Shown piece by piece: positions 35,702-45,709 of a DNA stretch of 64,000 nt (position 1 is its first letter; the number at the start of each line of letters is the position of its first letter). The notes beneath the pieces were generated by a model. That model saw only the letters and a program-made list of their open reading frames with translations, did no database searches and had not been told where the DNA came from. The position numbers and the translations under genes are program-made. Origin of the DNA: Pseudomonas sp. StFLB209 (GTDB taxonomy: Bacteria; Pseudomonadota; Gammaproteobacteria; Pseudomonadales; Pseudomonadaceae); the NCBI RefSeq assembly GCF_000829415.1, contig NZ_AP014637.1, forward strand, positions 2,058,001 through 2,122,000, written 5' to 3'.

Positions 35702-36122
35702 GTCCGATCTCCTTATCTGTCAGATGATGTCTTGCAGTCGTTTGGGAAAATTTTTTTGAACCATTTATTAGTGTGGATGTCGCACTTGGTTAGTTAGTGG
35801 CAACGTGATATCACACAATATCAGGAGTTGTGCATTCTTGAAGTAGCGCGCAGGGCTTGTCAAGGTGCTTATATGCAGCCGAAAGAGCGGTTGTGACGCA
35901 GGTAACAGCTTGCATGTTATTTTGACATCGCCTGCGTCGGCATGATTATCATGGCGCCGCAACCGACCGTCAGTCGGGGCTTAGTGCAAATAGGAAATTA
36001 TTGAACTTTAGCGAAAGATGCCTGTCAGGGGCTGATTCGCGGCCTTTTCAGCGTAGCGAGAGCAGCGCGGGCAGTTTGCAGGGCACTCAGAAGTTAGTGT
36101 GCAAGATAAGCAGGGAATCGCA
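35702..36122. promoter_or_regulatory. Divergent T6SS promoter region
   Basis: A 421-base non-coding, AT-richer region between the divergent tssA and tagH genes, so it must hold the promoters of both arms. On the plus strand TTGACA (35922-35927) is followed 19 bases later by TATCAT (35947-35952), a possible sigma-70 promoter with a long spacer. A perfect palindrome GTGATATCAC is at 35805-35814. AGGGA overlaps the tagH Shine-Dalgarno and AAGGAG the tssA one, both containing GGA. No sigma-54 -24/-12 element was recognised. Confidence 0.6.
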
Positions 36123-37625
36123 ATGTCACTGAGCTTGACGATCACTAGTTACCATAAAATCACGCCCGGTCAGTGCGCTGAAAAGACACTGGATACCGGA
36201 GTGATGGCAATTGGCCGTAGTCAGGATAATGACTGGGTACTTCCTGATCCCGAGCGCCTGGTATCTTCGCGGCATTGCGTCATCCAGTATAAGGATGGCC
36301 GCTACTACTTGACCGATAACAGCACCAACGGGGTAGAGCTGGTGCAGGCCGGGGTGCGTCTACGGCGGGGCAACAGTGAAGTACTGCAAGACGGTGAAGT
36401 TATCCGTATTGGTGAGTACGAGATTCGCGCGCGTATCGACTTTGATATGCAACTGACGGATCAGGCCGCCCCGCTCAGTGAATCCCCCAACAGTTTTGAA
36501 GCACTGATGAGCCGTCAGGAAAGCAACTGGCAGACGCCGCAAAGTGCGCCGGCGGTCGCATCCGGCATGGCTCATTTGCAGGGCGGCTCGGCCCAGGACA
36601 CCTTCCCGGACCTGTTCGACTTTCTGGGCAGCTCCAATGTCGCGCCGGCCACCCAGCCCGACCATGTACCGGCCCGCCAGCATGATTTCCGCCCACCAAC
36701 TGCGGTGTTACTCGACAAGCCGGTAGCGCCGCCAGCGCCAGCCGCCGAGGCGGGTGCCGGTCTGATTCCGGATGACTGGGACCCGTTTGCCGATCTCGGC
36801 GCCGTTGCCGCCCAGCCATTCGTGGCCACGGTCGAGCCGGTGCCGTCAGCACAAGACATGATTGTCGAGGCAAAACCTGCCGCGCCAATCCCGCCAATCC
36901 CGCTTGTCGAGCCTGAGACCGAGCCGTCCATACCCGTGCCGCCTGTACCCGTGCCGCCTGTACCAGCACCGTCGGCACCTGCTCAGCCGTCGCGGCCAGC
37001 CGCTGCGGTGACTGCTGCAGCCGCCCCGGCACCGAGTGGCGAACTGCTCCAGGCCTTTCTGCGCGGCGCCGGTCTGGACCATTTGCGTATCGACCCTCAG
37101 CAGGCCGAGGCGCAGATGGAGGCTATCGGCCGTAGCTACCGGCTGATGGTCGAAGGACTGATCGACGTGCTGCGCGCCCGCACCAGCCTCAAGGGCGAGT
37201 TTCGCATGCAGCAGACGATGATCCGCCCGGTCGAAAACAACCCGCTGAAGTTCGCGCCCAACGCCGATGAAGCGTTGTTGCTGCTGCTGCGCCATGGCAA
37301 TCAGGCCTTCATGGACCCCGAGCAGGCGGTCAACGACAGCTTCGACGACCTGCGCGCGCACCAGTTGGCGGTGATGGCCGGTGTCGAGGCGGCCATCAAG
37401 CACCTGCTCAAGCGCTTCGAACCGGCCGAGCTGGAAGCACGCATGGGGAAGCCTGGCGGGCTGTCGAACCTGTTCAGCGGTTCGCGTCAGGCGCAGTACT
37501 GGCAGCAGTTCACCGCGCTGTACCAGCGTATTTCCCAGGAAGCCGAAGACGATTTCCAGGACCTGTTCGGTCGCGAGTTCAGCCGTGCCTATGAAGCGCA
37601 CAGCGAACGCCTGCGCCGCTCTTGA
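36123..37625 (+). CDS. tagH: TagH/Fha, FHA-domain protein of the T6SS control pathway
   Basis: A 500-residue scaffold that, in P. aeruginosa (Fha1), is phosphorylated by PpkA and triggers T6SS assembly. The N-terminal FHA domain spans about 25-105 (AIGRSQDNDWVLPDPERLVSSRHCVI, LTDNSTNGVEL). A long Pro/Ala-rich linker (about 180-310, with a repeated PVPPVPVPPVP run) leads to the conserved C-terminal TagH domain. ATG at 36123 has AGGGA seven bases upstream. It is the first gene of the right arm. Confidence 0.95.
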   Translation: MSLSLTITSYHKITPGQCAEKTLDTGVMAIGRSQDNDWVLPDPERLVSSRHCVIQYKDGRYYLTDNSTNGVELVQAGVRLRRGNSEVLQDGEVIRIGEYEIRARIDFDMQLTDQAAPLSESPNSFEALMSRQESNWQTPQSAPAVASGMAHLQGGSAQDTFPDLFDFLGSSNVAPATQPDHVPARQHDFRPPTAVLLDKPVAPPAPAAEAGAGLIPDDWDPFADLGAVAAQPFVATVEPVPSAQDMIVEAKPAAPIPPIPLVEPETEPSIPVPPVPVPPVPAPSAPAQPSRPAAAVTAAAAPAPSGELLQAFLRGAGLDHLRIDPQQAEAQMEAIGRSYRLMVEGLIDVLRARTSLKGEFRMQQTMIRPVENNPLKFAPNADEALLLLLRHGNQAFMDPEQAVNDSFDDLRAHQLAVMAGVEAAIKHLLKRFEPAELEARMGKPGGLSNLFSGSRQAQYWQQFTALYQRISQEAEDDFQDLFGREFSRAYEAHSERLRRS

Positions 37626-37648
37626 GAACCCTCTGTGAGAATGCCCCT

Positions 37649-38170
37649 GTGAAAATGCCGCTGCTCGCCACCGTTGCCCGAATTGCTGTCCTGGCCAGCC
37701 TGCTCAGTGCCTGTTCCAGCGCTTCGTCGCCTGCGTCCGGTCCTGCCTCGCAAGCGCCTGGCGACGACGCCAGCGTGACCCTCGACATCCATGCCAGTGC
37801 CACGCTCAACCCCGGCGCCACCGGGCAACCGGCGCCAGTGCGGGTGCGGATCTTTGAACTCAAAAACAGCGCAGCTTTCAGCCGCGCCGATTACTTCGCG
37901 CTGGCCGAGCGTGGCAGTCAGACCCTGGGGGCTGACCTGGTCGATCAGGACGAAGTGCTGATCAGGCCCGGCGAAACCCGCAGCGTGGTACGCCCGCTCA
38001 ACCCGGCGACCCGGCATATCGGCCTGGTGGTCGGCTACCGCGAGATCGACCGTGCCCGCTGGCGCACGGTCCTGAACCTGACGCCGCAGCACGGCTCGCA
38101 CTACCGGATCGACCTCGATGCGCTGGCGATCAGCAGTGCTGCCGCCGCCGCAACCCGCCCCGCTCAATAG
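37649..38170 (+). CDS. tssJ: TssJ, T6SS outer-membrane lipoprotein
   Basis: Lipoprotein of 173 residues that anchors the TssLM complex to the outer membrane. The lipobox LLSAC follows a short hydrophobic signal. The domain has VRIFELKNSAAF and the Thr/Arg-rich strand RPLNPATRHIGLVVGYREI of the family. Start GTG at 37649 (GAGAA upstream) is favoured; ATG at 37655 is possible. Confidence 0.93.
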   Translation: MKMPLLATVARIAVLASLLSACSSASSPASGPASQAPGDDASVTLDIHASATLNPGATGQPAPVRVRIFELKNSAAFSRADYFALAERGSQTLGADLVDQDEVLIRPGETRSVVRPLNPATRHIGLVVGYREIDRARWRTVLNLTPQHGSHYRIDLDALAISSAAAAATRPAQ

Positions 38171-38185
38171 GCAATCGGAGAACCC

Positions 38186-39520
38186 ATGTCCTGGAACAAT
38201 CGTGTGGTCTGGTCGGAAGGCATGTTCATCGGAACACAGCATTTCCAGCAGCATGACCGTTACCTGGAAAACCTGATCGACGCCCGCAGCCGCCCGCTGT
38301 CGGCGGCGGCCTGGGGGTTTTCCGAACTGCTCATCGATCAGGGCCTGCTGGCCCAGGGCAAGCTGGCCATCGTCGCGGCCCGTGGCCTGTTGCCTGACGG
38401 CACGCCGTTCAACATCCCTCACGATGATCCGGCACCGAGCCCGTTGAGTATCGATGACAGCCTGCGCGATGGCCTGGTGTATCTGGGCCTGCCGCTGCGC
38501 CGGGCCGGGGTGCGTGACACGGTCGAGCAAGGCGAGGCTGCGGGGGCGGCACGTTATCAGAGCCAGGTGCGTGAAGTGCGCGACGACAATGCGCAGTTCG
38601 AAAGTCGTGCGCCGGTGGCGGTCGGCTCACGGGCGCTGCGCCTGCTGACCGACAAGGACGGCCTGAGCGACTACGCCGTGCTGGGCGTGGTGCGGGTCAT
38701 CGAAAAACGCGCCGACAACGTGTTGTTGCTCGACGAGCAGTACATCCCGCCACTGCTGGATGTGGCGGTGAGCCGCCCGTTGAGTGCGTTTCGCAGTGAG
38801 CTGCAAGGCTTGCTGCGCCAGCGTGGCGAGGCGCTGGCCGGGCGGGTGGTGGCTTCAGGTGCCGGCGGCGCCTCGGAAATCGCCGACTTCATGCTGCTGC
38901 AACTGGTCAATCGCGCCGAACCGCTGATCCAGCATCTGGGCCAACTCAGCCCGCTGCACCCGGAGCGCTTCTACAGCGAACTGGTCAGCCTGGCAGGAGA
39001 ATTCGCGACCTTCTCGACCCGTGAGCACCGCCCGCAGGAGTTCCCGCGTTATCAGCACGACGACCTGCAAGTCAGCTATGCGCCGGTCATGCAGGCCCTG
39101 CGCGAGGCACTGTCGATGCTGATCGACAGCAAGGCAGTACCGATTCCGATCGTCGAAAAAGCCTACGGCGTGCACGTGGCAATGCTGGCCGACAAGAGCC
39201 TGCTGGACAACGCCAGTTTCATTCTGGTGGTGCGCGCCGATATTCCGGGCGAAACCTTGCGGGCGCGGTTCGGCCAGCAGAGCAAGATCGGCTCGGTGGA
39301 ACACATCCGCGACCTGGTCAACCTGCAACTGCCGGGCATCGGTCTGCTGCCATTGGCGGTGGCGCCACGGCAACTGCCGTTCCATGTCGGTTCGACCTAC
39401 TACGAACTGGACCGGGGCAGCGAGCACTGGCAGCAACTGAGCCGCTCCGGTGGTTTTGCCTTTCACATTGCCGGTGAATTTCCCGGCCTGAACCTGGCTT
39501 TCTGGGCGATTCGAGGATAA
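38186..39520 (+). CDS. tssK: TssK, T6SS baseplate-membrane connector
   Basis: Trimeric baseplate component of 444 residues. It begins with the family signature VVWSEGMFIGTQHFQQHDRYLENL and contains PLSIDDSLRDGLVYLGLPL. It bridges the TssFG wedges and the TssLM membrane complex. It lies 15 bases after tssJ and 7 bases before tssL. Confidence 0.97.
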   Translation: MSWNNRVVWSEGMFIGTQHFQQHDRYLENLIDARSRPLSAAAWGFSELLIDQGLLAQGKLAIVAARGLLPDGTPFNIPHDDPAPSPLSIDDSLRDGLVYLGLPLRRAGVRDTVEQGEAAGAARYQSQVREVRDDNAQFESRAPVAVGSRALRLLTDKDGLSDYAVLGVVRVIEKRADNVLLLDEQYIPPLLDVAVSRPLSAFRSELQGLLRQRGEALAGRVVASGAGGASEIADFMLLQLVNRAEPLIQHLGQLSPLHPERFYSELVSLAGEFATFSTREHRPQEFPRYQHDDLQVSYAPVMQALREALSMLIDSKAVPIPIVEKAYGVHVAMLADKSLLDNASFILVVRADIPGETLRARFGQQSKIGSVEHIRDLVNLQLPGIGLLPLAVAPRQLPFHVGSTYYELDRGSEHWQQLSRSGGFAFHIAGEFPGLNLAFWAIRG

Positions 39521-39527
39521 CGCGGCG

Positions 39528-40817
39528 ATGCATTCGAACGACGATCGCACCCAGTTCATGCCGCGCCCGGGCGGCCGCCCGGCGCCCTCCAGTGCGCCGG
39601 CACCACAGCCGCCGAGCGAAGCCTCAGGTCCTGCCCTGGCGGCGGGTCAGGGCGACGGCCTCAACCCGCTGGAGGCAGCCGCCGGTCCTTTGCTGGCGTT
39701 GCTGACCCGGCTGCGCAATACCATCGCCCATCCGGCACCGGCCAGTTTGCGCGCCCAACTGCTGGCCCAGTTGCGCCAGTTCGAAGAGCGCGCCGATGCC
39801 GCCGGTGTCGCGCGTAACGACGTGCTGCTGGCGCGTTATGTGCTGTGCACGGCCCTTGATGAAGCGGTGATGAGTACTCCGTGGGGCAGCGCCAGTGAGT
39901 GGGGCAAGCAGAGCCTGCTGGTCACCGTGCATAACGAAAACTGGGGCGGCGAAAAGTCCTTTCAGTTGCTTGAGCACTGCCTGCAAACGCCGCGTGAACG
40001 TTTGTACCTGCTGGAACTGCTGTACCTGTGCATGAGCCTGGGTTTTGAAGGCAAGTATCGGGTCATGAACAACGGCCGCAGCCAGCTTGAAGCCCTCCGC
40101 GAGCGCACCAGTGCGGCGATTCGCAGTGCCCGTGGCGAGCGTGAGCAAGAGCTGTCGCCGCGCTGGCGTGGTTTGGTGCTGGCCCGTGACCGGCTGGCTC
40201 AGTTCATGCCGCCTTGGGTCGGTGTGGCGATTGGCGTGGCGCTGCTGTTGCTGCTGCTGTTGGGCTTGCGGATGAAGCTGGCCAATGACGCGGAGCCGGT
40301 GTTCAAGCGCATTCATGCGCTGGGCGAAATCCCGGTGCAGGCCATCGACCGGCCAGTGATTCAGCCAAAGGTGGTCGAGCGTCCACGCCTGGCCGGCTTT
40401 CTGGCTGACGAGATTCGCGCCGGCAAGGTTGCTGTGCAAGACGCCGTAGACCGTTCGGTGGTGACCATTCGCGGTGACGAACTGTTCGCCTCCGGCAGCG
40501 CAACCATTGTCGATGCCTATCAGCCGCTGATGCTGCGTATCGCCGAGGCGGTGAGCAAGGTCAAGGGCGAGGTGCGCATCACCGGGCATAGCGACAACCG
40601 ACCCATCGCCACCCTGCGTTTTCCGTCCAACTGGGCGCTGTCCCAGGCCCGTGCCGAGCAAGTGCTGCAAATCCTCGCCGCACGCACCGGCCAGCCGCAG
40701 CGCTTCACGGCCGAAGGCCGCAGTGACACCGAGCCGGTGGCCTCCAATGCCACCACCGAAGGACGGGCGAAGAATCGCCGGGTTGAAATCACCGTACTGG
40801 CGGAGGGCGTCGAGTGA
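39528..40817 (+). CDS. tssL: TssL, T6SS inner-membrane protein with OmpA-like domain
   Basis: A 429-residue extended TssL. A cytoplasmic DotU domain (TALDEAVMSTPWGSASEW; LLYLCMSLGFEGKYRV) is followed by a single membrane helix at about 228-245 and a periplasmic OmpA-like peptidoglycan-binding domain (ITGHSDNRPIATLRFPSNWALSQARA). It ends in overlap with the tssM start (GTGA). Confidence 0.96.
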   Translation: MHSNDDRTQFMPRPGGRPAPSSAPAPQPPSEASGPALAAGQGDGLNPLEAAAGPLLALLTRLRNTIAHPAPASLRAQLLAQLRQFEERADAAGVARNDVLLARYVLCTALDEAVMSTPWGSASEWGKQSLLVTVHNENWGGEKSFQLLEHCLQTPRERLYLLELLYLCMSLGFEGKYRVMNNGRSQLEALRERTSAAIRSARGEREQELSPRWRGLVLARDRLAQFMPPWVGVAIGVALLLLLLLGLRMKLANDAEPVFKRIHALGEIPVQAIDRPVIQPKVVERPRLAGFLADEIRAGKVAVQDAVDRSVVTIRGDELFASGSATIVDAYQPLMLRIAEAVSKVKGEVRITGHSDNRPIATLRFPSNWALSQARAEQVLQILAARTGQPQRFTAEGRSDTEPVASNATTEGRAKNRRVEITVLAEGVE

Positions 40818-43800
40818 AGGCGTTTCTGGGGTTTGTCATTCGCTGGGTGGTGCCGGTACTGGGGCTGATTGCCCTGAGCCTGATCATCTGGTTTGTGGGG
40901 CCGCTGCTCGATGCGCTGGTCCCGGAGGGCCGGCGCTGGGTGCTGATCGGCCTGCTCTGGGCGGTGTGGGTCGGCTGGCGGGTGTATCGCATTATCCAGG
41001 CGCGCCGCCAGGCCGCCAAAGTCATCGAAAGCCTGGCCGCCGAAACCGCGCCCGACCCGACCAGTGTCGCCACCGCCGAAGAGCTGGCGACCCTGCGCCA
41101 GCGCATGGACGAAGCGCTGGCGCTGCTTAAAAAGGCTCGCCTGGGCGGTGACCAGCGGCGCAACCTTTATGAGCTGCCGTGGTACGTGATCATCGGCCCG
41201 CCGGGGTCGGGCAAAACCACCGCGCTGGTCAACTCCGGCCTGGACTTTCCGCTGGCTGCGCAGATGGGCAGCGGCGCGATCCGTGGGGTCGGCGGGACGC
41301 GTAACTGCGACTGGTGGTTCACCGACCGCGCCGTGCTGCTCGACACCGCTGGCCGCTACACCACACAGGACAGCCACGCCCAGGTGGACAAAGCCGCCTG
41401 GCTGGGCTTTCTCGACCTGCTCAAGACTCAGCGCCCGCGCCGGCCGATCGACGGTGCGTTCATCGCCATCAGCCTGTCGGACCTGTTGCAGTGCAGCGAA
41501 CAAGAGCGCGCTGCCCATGCGGTGGCGATCCGCAGCCGGGTTCAGGAGTTGCACGATCAACTGGGTGTGCGCTTCCCGATCTACCTGATGCTCACCAAGC
41601 TGGACCTGCTGCCGGGCTTCATGGAGTTCTTTGATGCGCTGAGCAAGGATGAACGGGCCCAGGTGTGGGGCACCACCTTCGCCCTGGACGACGGCAAGAG
41701 CGCCTCCGGCCCGTTGCAGGATTTCCCGGCGGAACTGGCCGCCCTGGAACAACGCCTCAACGAGCGGCTGGTCGAGCGCCTGCAACAGGAGCGCGACCCG
41801 GCGCGGCGCGACCTGATCTATGGCTTCCCGCAGCAGTTCGCTGCTTTGCGCCAGGCGTTGCAGGGCTTTCTGGAGGGCGTGTTCAAACCTAACCCTTATG
41901 AAACCCGGCCGTTACTGCGTGGGGTGTATTTCACCAGCGGCACTCAGGAGGGCAGCCCGATCGACCGCCTGATTGGCGTGATGGCGCAGAGCATGAGCCT
42001 GGACCGTCAACACCTGGCGCGGCAAAACGGCACCGGGCGCAGTTACTTCATCGAAAAGCTGTTCACCGCCGTGGCTTTTGCCGAGCAAGGCTTGATGAGC
42101 GCCGACCCGAAAGTCGAGCAGCGCCGCAAGTGGATCGCCCGTGGTGTGCTGGCGGCCACCGCGCTGGTGGTGGTCACCGTCGCCTCGTTGTGGTGGGTCA
42201 GCTACCGTGCCAATCAGGATTACATTGCCCAGGTCGATGGCAAGCTCGCCCCGCTGGGCCAGCAGGTGCAGAACCTGAGCCCCGCGCAGCGCGATGTGCT
42301 GGCCGTGCTGCCGCTGCTCGATGCTGTGCGGCAACTGGCCGGTGATCCGCCGGGCTGGTCCGAAGGACTTGGGCTGTACCAGGGTGACATGCTCGAAGCT
42401 GAATCCGGCAGCGTGTACCGCAAGCTGTTGATCGCGGTATTCGCGCCGCGGCTGGTCAGCCGCATCGAAGAGCAGCTGCGTTCCGGCGGTTCTACGGACT
42501 ATCTGTACGAAGGCTTGAAGGCGTACCTGATGCTGGCCGACCAGGAACACTTCGATGCCGACTTCATCAAGGCCTGGATCAGCCTCGACTGGGAGCGCAA
42601 CCTGCCCCGTGACCTGCCGCCCCAGCAGCGTCAGGCGCTGGCCGGGCACTTGCAGGCGCTGTTTGAACGGCATCCGCCCAAGGCGCGTCTGGATCAGCCG
42701 TTGATCGACGACCTGCGTCGCCAGTTGCAACAGTTGCCGGTGGCGCAGCGGGTCTATGACCGGGTCAAGCGTCAGAAGCTGCCTGACGGGGTGCCGGACT
42801 TCCGCCTCAATGAAGCGGCCGGGCGTGATGCGGCACTGGTGTTCAGCCGCAAGAGCGGCAAGCCGCTGGGCGAGCCGCTCAGTGGCCTGTTCACAGCCAA
42901 GGGCTACCGCGAGGGTTTCTTGCGCAACAGCCTGAGCCAGGCCGGCGTGCTGGCCGAAGAGCAGTGGGTGCTGGGCAGTGCCCAAGGTGGCGTGCTGGAT
43001 GTCGCCAGCCTGGCCGGTGAAGTGCGGCGCCTGTATTTCCAGGATTTCCTGCGCGAGTGGGATGCGTTGCTCGCCGATATCGACTTTGTGCCGATCACCA
43101 GTGTGGCCCAGGCGGCTGACGTGCTACGGGTGATTTCCGGGCCTGACTCACCGCTCAAGAGGCTCCTGCAAGCGGTGGCGCAACAGACCGATCTGCAAGC
43201 CGAACAGCGCCTGCTCGCGGCGCAGGGCAAGCCGGTCGAAGATGGCGTGGATCAACTCAAGCAGCGCCTGGGTTCGTTGCTCGGGCAGGAACAACAGGCG
43301 GCCACGCCTTCAGCACAAACAACCAATGACGACCCGGTCAGCGCGCATTTTGCCGAGTTGCGTCGGTTGGTGGGCAGCGCTGAGCAGCCGGGCAGCATTG
43401 ATGCCCTGCTGGCAGACATGAATGCCCTGTACGTGCAGGTCAGTGCCATGGTCGGGGCCAGTGGTGATGCCTTGCTCGGCGAAGCCAAGAACCAGGCCAG
43501 TGCTGCCGCCACGCGCGTCAACCTGAGCGCCGAACGTCAGCCGCCGGTGGTGCGCGGGCTGGTCAAATCGGTGGTCAACTCCACCACCAACACCATGATG
43601 GGCGGCGTGCGCAACCAGCTCAACGCGGCCTGGAGCAGCGAAGTGGTGAACGTCTATCGCCAATCGCTCAGTGGCCGCTACCCGCTGTCGGCGGGCAGCG
43701 CCCGCGATGCGACGCTGGATGACTTCGGCATGTTCTTCGGGGTTGGCGGGGTGATGGATAACTACTTCCGCAAGTACCTGCAACCGTACGTGGACACCTC

Positions 43801-44317
43801 GGCCAACCCGTGGCGCTGGCAGCCCGGTGCGGCGCAGAAACTGGGTATCAATGCCGGCGTGCTGCAGACCTTCCAGCGTGCCAGCGCCATTCGTGATGCG
43901 TTCTTCCGCGCCGGCGGCACCCAGCCGGTGGTGCGCTTCGAACTCAAACCGGTGGCCATGGATGCTTCGATCACTCAATTTCTGCTGGACCTCGACGGCC
44001 AGCAGATCAGCTACGACCACGGCCCGAGTCGCCCGGTGGCCATGCAGTGGCCCAACCCCGGCAGCATTGGTGTGGTACGCCTGTCGATCAGCCCGCCGTC
44101 GGCCAGTGGCCGCTCGGCCGTAACCCTGGACGGCCCATGGGCCTGGTTCCGCCTGTTGGAGCAATCGGACCTGGTCGCGGGCAGTGCGCCGGACCGTTTC
44201 AACCTGCGCCTGCGCGTGGACGGTGCCAGCATCGCCTACGAGTTGCGCGCCAACAGCGCTTTCAACCCTTTCAAAAGCCGTGTCCTGAGCGGTTTCAGTC
44301 TGCCGGAGCGGTTATGA
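40814..44317 (+). CDS. tssM: TssM (IcmF), T6SS inner-membrane protein
   Basis: A 1167-residue core of the membrane complex. Two N-terminal membrane helices (about 4-30 and 40-60) are followed by a cytoplasmic NTPase-like domain with Walker A GPPGSGKTTAL at about 131 and LLDTAGRY at about 176. A third helix is at about 443-462 (ALVVVTVASLWWVSY), and a large periplasmic IcmF domain contacts TssJ. The start is GTG inside the tssL stop. Confidence 0.97.
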   Translation: MKAFLGFVIRWVVPVLGLIALSLIIWFVGPLLDALVPEGRRWVLIGLLWAVWVGWRVYRIIQARRQAAKVIESLAAETAPDPTSVATAEELATLRQRMDEALALLKKARLGGDQRRNLYELPWYVIIGPPGSGKTTALVNSGLDFPLAAQMGSGAIRGVGGTRNCDWWFTDRAVLLDTAGRYTTQDSHAQVDKAAWLGFLDLLKTQRPRRPIDGAFIAISLSDLLQCSEQERAAHAVAIRSRVQELHDQLGVRFPIYLMLTKLDLLPGFMEFFDALSKDERAQVWGTTFALDDGKSASGPLQDFPAELAALEQRLNERLVERLQQERDPARRDLIYGFPQQFAALRQALQGFLEGVFKPNPYETRPLLRGVYFTSGTQEGSPIDRLIGVMAQSMSLDRQHLARQNGTGRSYFIEKLFTAVAFAEQGLMSADPKVEQRRKWIARGVLAATALVVVTVASLWWVSYRANQDYIAQVDGKLAPLGQQVQNLSPAQRDVLAVLPLLDAVRQLAGDPPGWSEGLGLYQGDMLEAESGSVYRKLLIAVFAPRLVSRIEEQLRSGGSTDYLYEGLKAYLMLADQEHFDADFIKAWISLDWERNLPRDLPPQQRQALAGHLQALFERHPPKARLDQPLIDDLRRQLQQLPVAQRVYDRVKRQKLPDGVPDFRLNEAAGRDAALVFSRKSGKPLGEPLSGLFTAKGYREGFLRNSLSQAGVLAEEQWVLGSAQGGVLDVASLAGEVRRLYFQDFLREWDALLADIDFVPITSVAQAADVLRVISGPDSPLKRLLQAVAQQTDLQAEQRLLAAQGKPVEDGVDQLKQRLGSLLGQEQQAATPSAQTTNDDPVSAHFAELRRLVGSAEQPGSIDALLADMNALYVQVSAMVGASGDALLGEAKNQASAAATRVNLSAERQPPVVRGLVKSVVNSTTNTMMGGVRNQLNAAWSSEVVNVYRQSLSGRYPLSAGSARDATLDDFGMFFGVGGVMDNYFRKYLQPYVDTSANPWRWQPGAAQKLGINAGVLQTFQRASAIRDAFFRAGGTQPVVRFELKPVAMDASITQFLLDLDGQQISYDHGPSRPVAMQWPNPGSIGVVRLSISPPSASGRSAVTLDGPWAWFRLLEQSDLVAGSAPDRFNLRLRVDGASIAYELRANSAFNPFKSRVLSGFSLPERL

Positions 44318-44985
44318 CCCCAGAGCAACAACACCCTGGTGCGCCGGGTTTTTACGGCAAGCTGGCTTGCCGTGGCGACTTCGTCAGCCGTGGCCTGCCG
44401 CAGTCGTTCATCCAGCCTTGGGACCAGTGGCTGGCCGCCGGCCTGCTGGCCAGCCAGGAACAACTGGGCAGCGCCTGGCTGGAGACTTATCTGGTCAGCC
44501 CGCTGTGGCGCTTTGCACTGGCGCCAGGGGTCTGCGGAGCGCAAGCGGTGGCCGGGGTGCTGATGCCAAGCATCGACCGGGTCGGGCGCTACTTTCCATT
44601 GACCGTGGCAGTGACCCTGGCGCCGCATGAGTCGCTGAGCGCCTGGCTGCAGGCTGACGGCTGGTTCGAGCAGGCCGAAGCGCTGATGCTCGACAGCTTG
44701 CAGGCCGAGGCCAGTTTTGCCGACTTTGAAGCGCGTCTGCAGGGTCTGCCTGCGCCGCAGGGGGCACCGTGGATTGCTTCGCAGGTCGATGCCAGCCTGC
44801 AACGCTTCGCCGCCACCGATCCCCAGGCGCGCATGGCGGCCCTGGCCGAGCACACCTGTATCGGTTCCAGCCTGTGGTGGGGGCGTGGTGGTGAGCATAT
44901 CCAGCCCGGCCTGTGGCGTTGCCCAGGGCTGCCGGCCGCCAGCGATTTCGCCCGCGCCTTGCTTGGCAAGGAGGGCCGTGCTTGA
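44314..44985 (+). CDS. tagF: TagF, T6SS post-translational repressor
   Basis: A 223-residue protein with the TagF signature GFYGKLACRGDFVSRGLP, then PSIDRVGRYFPLTVA and SLWWGRGG. In P. aeruginosa TagF restrains T6SS firing independently of PpkA by acting on TagH. ATG overlaps the tssM stop (ATGA). An upstream extension of the frame only shadows tssM. Confidence 0.95.
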   Translation: MTPEQQHPGAPGFYGKLACRGDFVSRGLPQSFIQPWDQWLAAGLLASQEQLGSAWLETYLVSPLWRFALAPGVCGAQAVAGVLMPSIDRVGRYFPLTVAVTLAPHESLSAWLQADGWFEQAEALMLDSLQAEASFADFEARLQGLPAPQGAPWIASQVDASLQRFAATDPQARMAALAEHTCIGSSLWWGRGGEHIQPGLWRCPGLPAASDFARALLGKEGRA

Positions 44986-45701
44986 TGACGTTGACTTACC
45001 AGGCGGCCAGTTACAGCCATACCGGCATGGTGCGTTCGCTCAACGAAGATGCCTGCCTGGCTTTGACCGAACGTGGTCTGTGGGTGGTGGCCGACGGTAT
45101 GGGCGGCCATGCAGCGGGCGACTACGTGAGCAACCTGATCGTCGATTCGCTGCGCGGTGTCCCGCCGTTGGCCACGTTGCAGGTGTATTGCGATGCACTG
45201 CGCCAGCAACTGGACGATATCAACCGCGAAGTGCGCGCAGAGACGGTACGCCGCAAGGCGACCATGATGGGCAGCACCGTGGTGCTGCTGGCCGCACGTG
45301 ATAACCAGGGCATCTGCCTGTGGTCCGGTGACAGCCGCCTGTACCGGCTGCGCGACGGCGTGCTGCAAAGCCTGTCCCACGATCACAGCTATGTGCAGGA
45401 CCTGGTCGACAGCGGCCTGCTCAGCGAAGCCCAGGCGCGGGTTCATCCGCGCGCCAATATCGTCACCCGCGCCGTGGGCGTTGCCGACCCGCTGGAATTG
45501 TCACAGGTGACCTTGGACATTCAGGCCGGCGACACCTACCTGCTATGCAGTGATGGCCTGAACAAGACCGCCGAAGACCATGAAATCCGTGACGTACTCG
45601 GCCACCCGAACCCTTATGAAGTCGTGCGCAGCCTGGTCCATCTGGGGCTGACCCGCGGCGCGCCCGACAACATCACCGCCATTGTCGTCAAGGCCAGTTG
45701 A
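44985..45701 (+). CDS. pppA: PppA, PP2C-type Ser/Thr phosphatase
   Basis: Metal-dependent phosphatase of 238 residues that reverses PpkA-dependent phosphorylation of TagH and so resets the T6SS. PP2C motifs are present: RSLNEDACL, VVADGMGGHAAGD, WSGDSRLYRLRDG, CSDGLNK and the final DNITAIVV. ATG at 44985 overlaps the tagF stop by one base. Confidence 0.96.
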   Translation: MTLTYQAASYSHTGMVRSLNEDACLALTERGLWVVADGMGGHAAGDYVSNLIVDSLRGVPPLATLQVYCDALRQQLDDINREVRAETVRRKATMMGSTVVLLAARDNQGICLWSGDSRLYRLRDGVLQSLSHDHSYVQDLVDSGLLSEAQARVHPRANIVTRAVGVADPLELSQVTLDIQAGDTYLLCSDGLNKTAEDHEIRDVLGHPNPYEVVRSLVHLGLTRGAPDNITAIVVKAS

Positions 45702-45709
45702 GAGCCGCT

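Noticed and set aside
35805..35814. Palindrome GTGATATCAC as a CRP/Vfr site
   Set aside because: The half-sites TGTGA and TCACA should be separated by six bases; here they are fused, so it does not fit the consensus.
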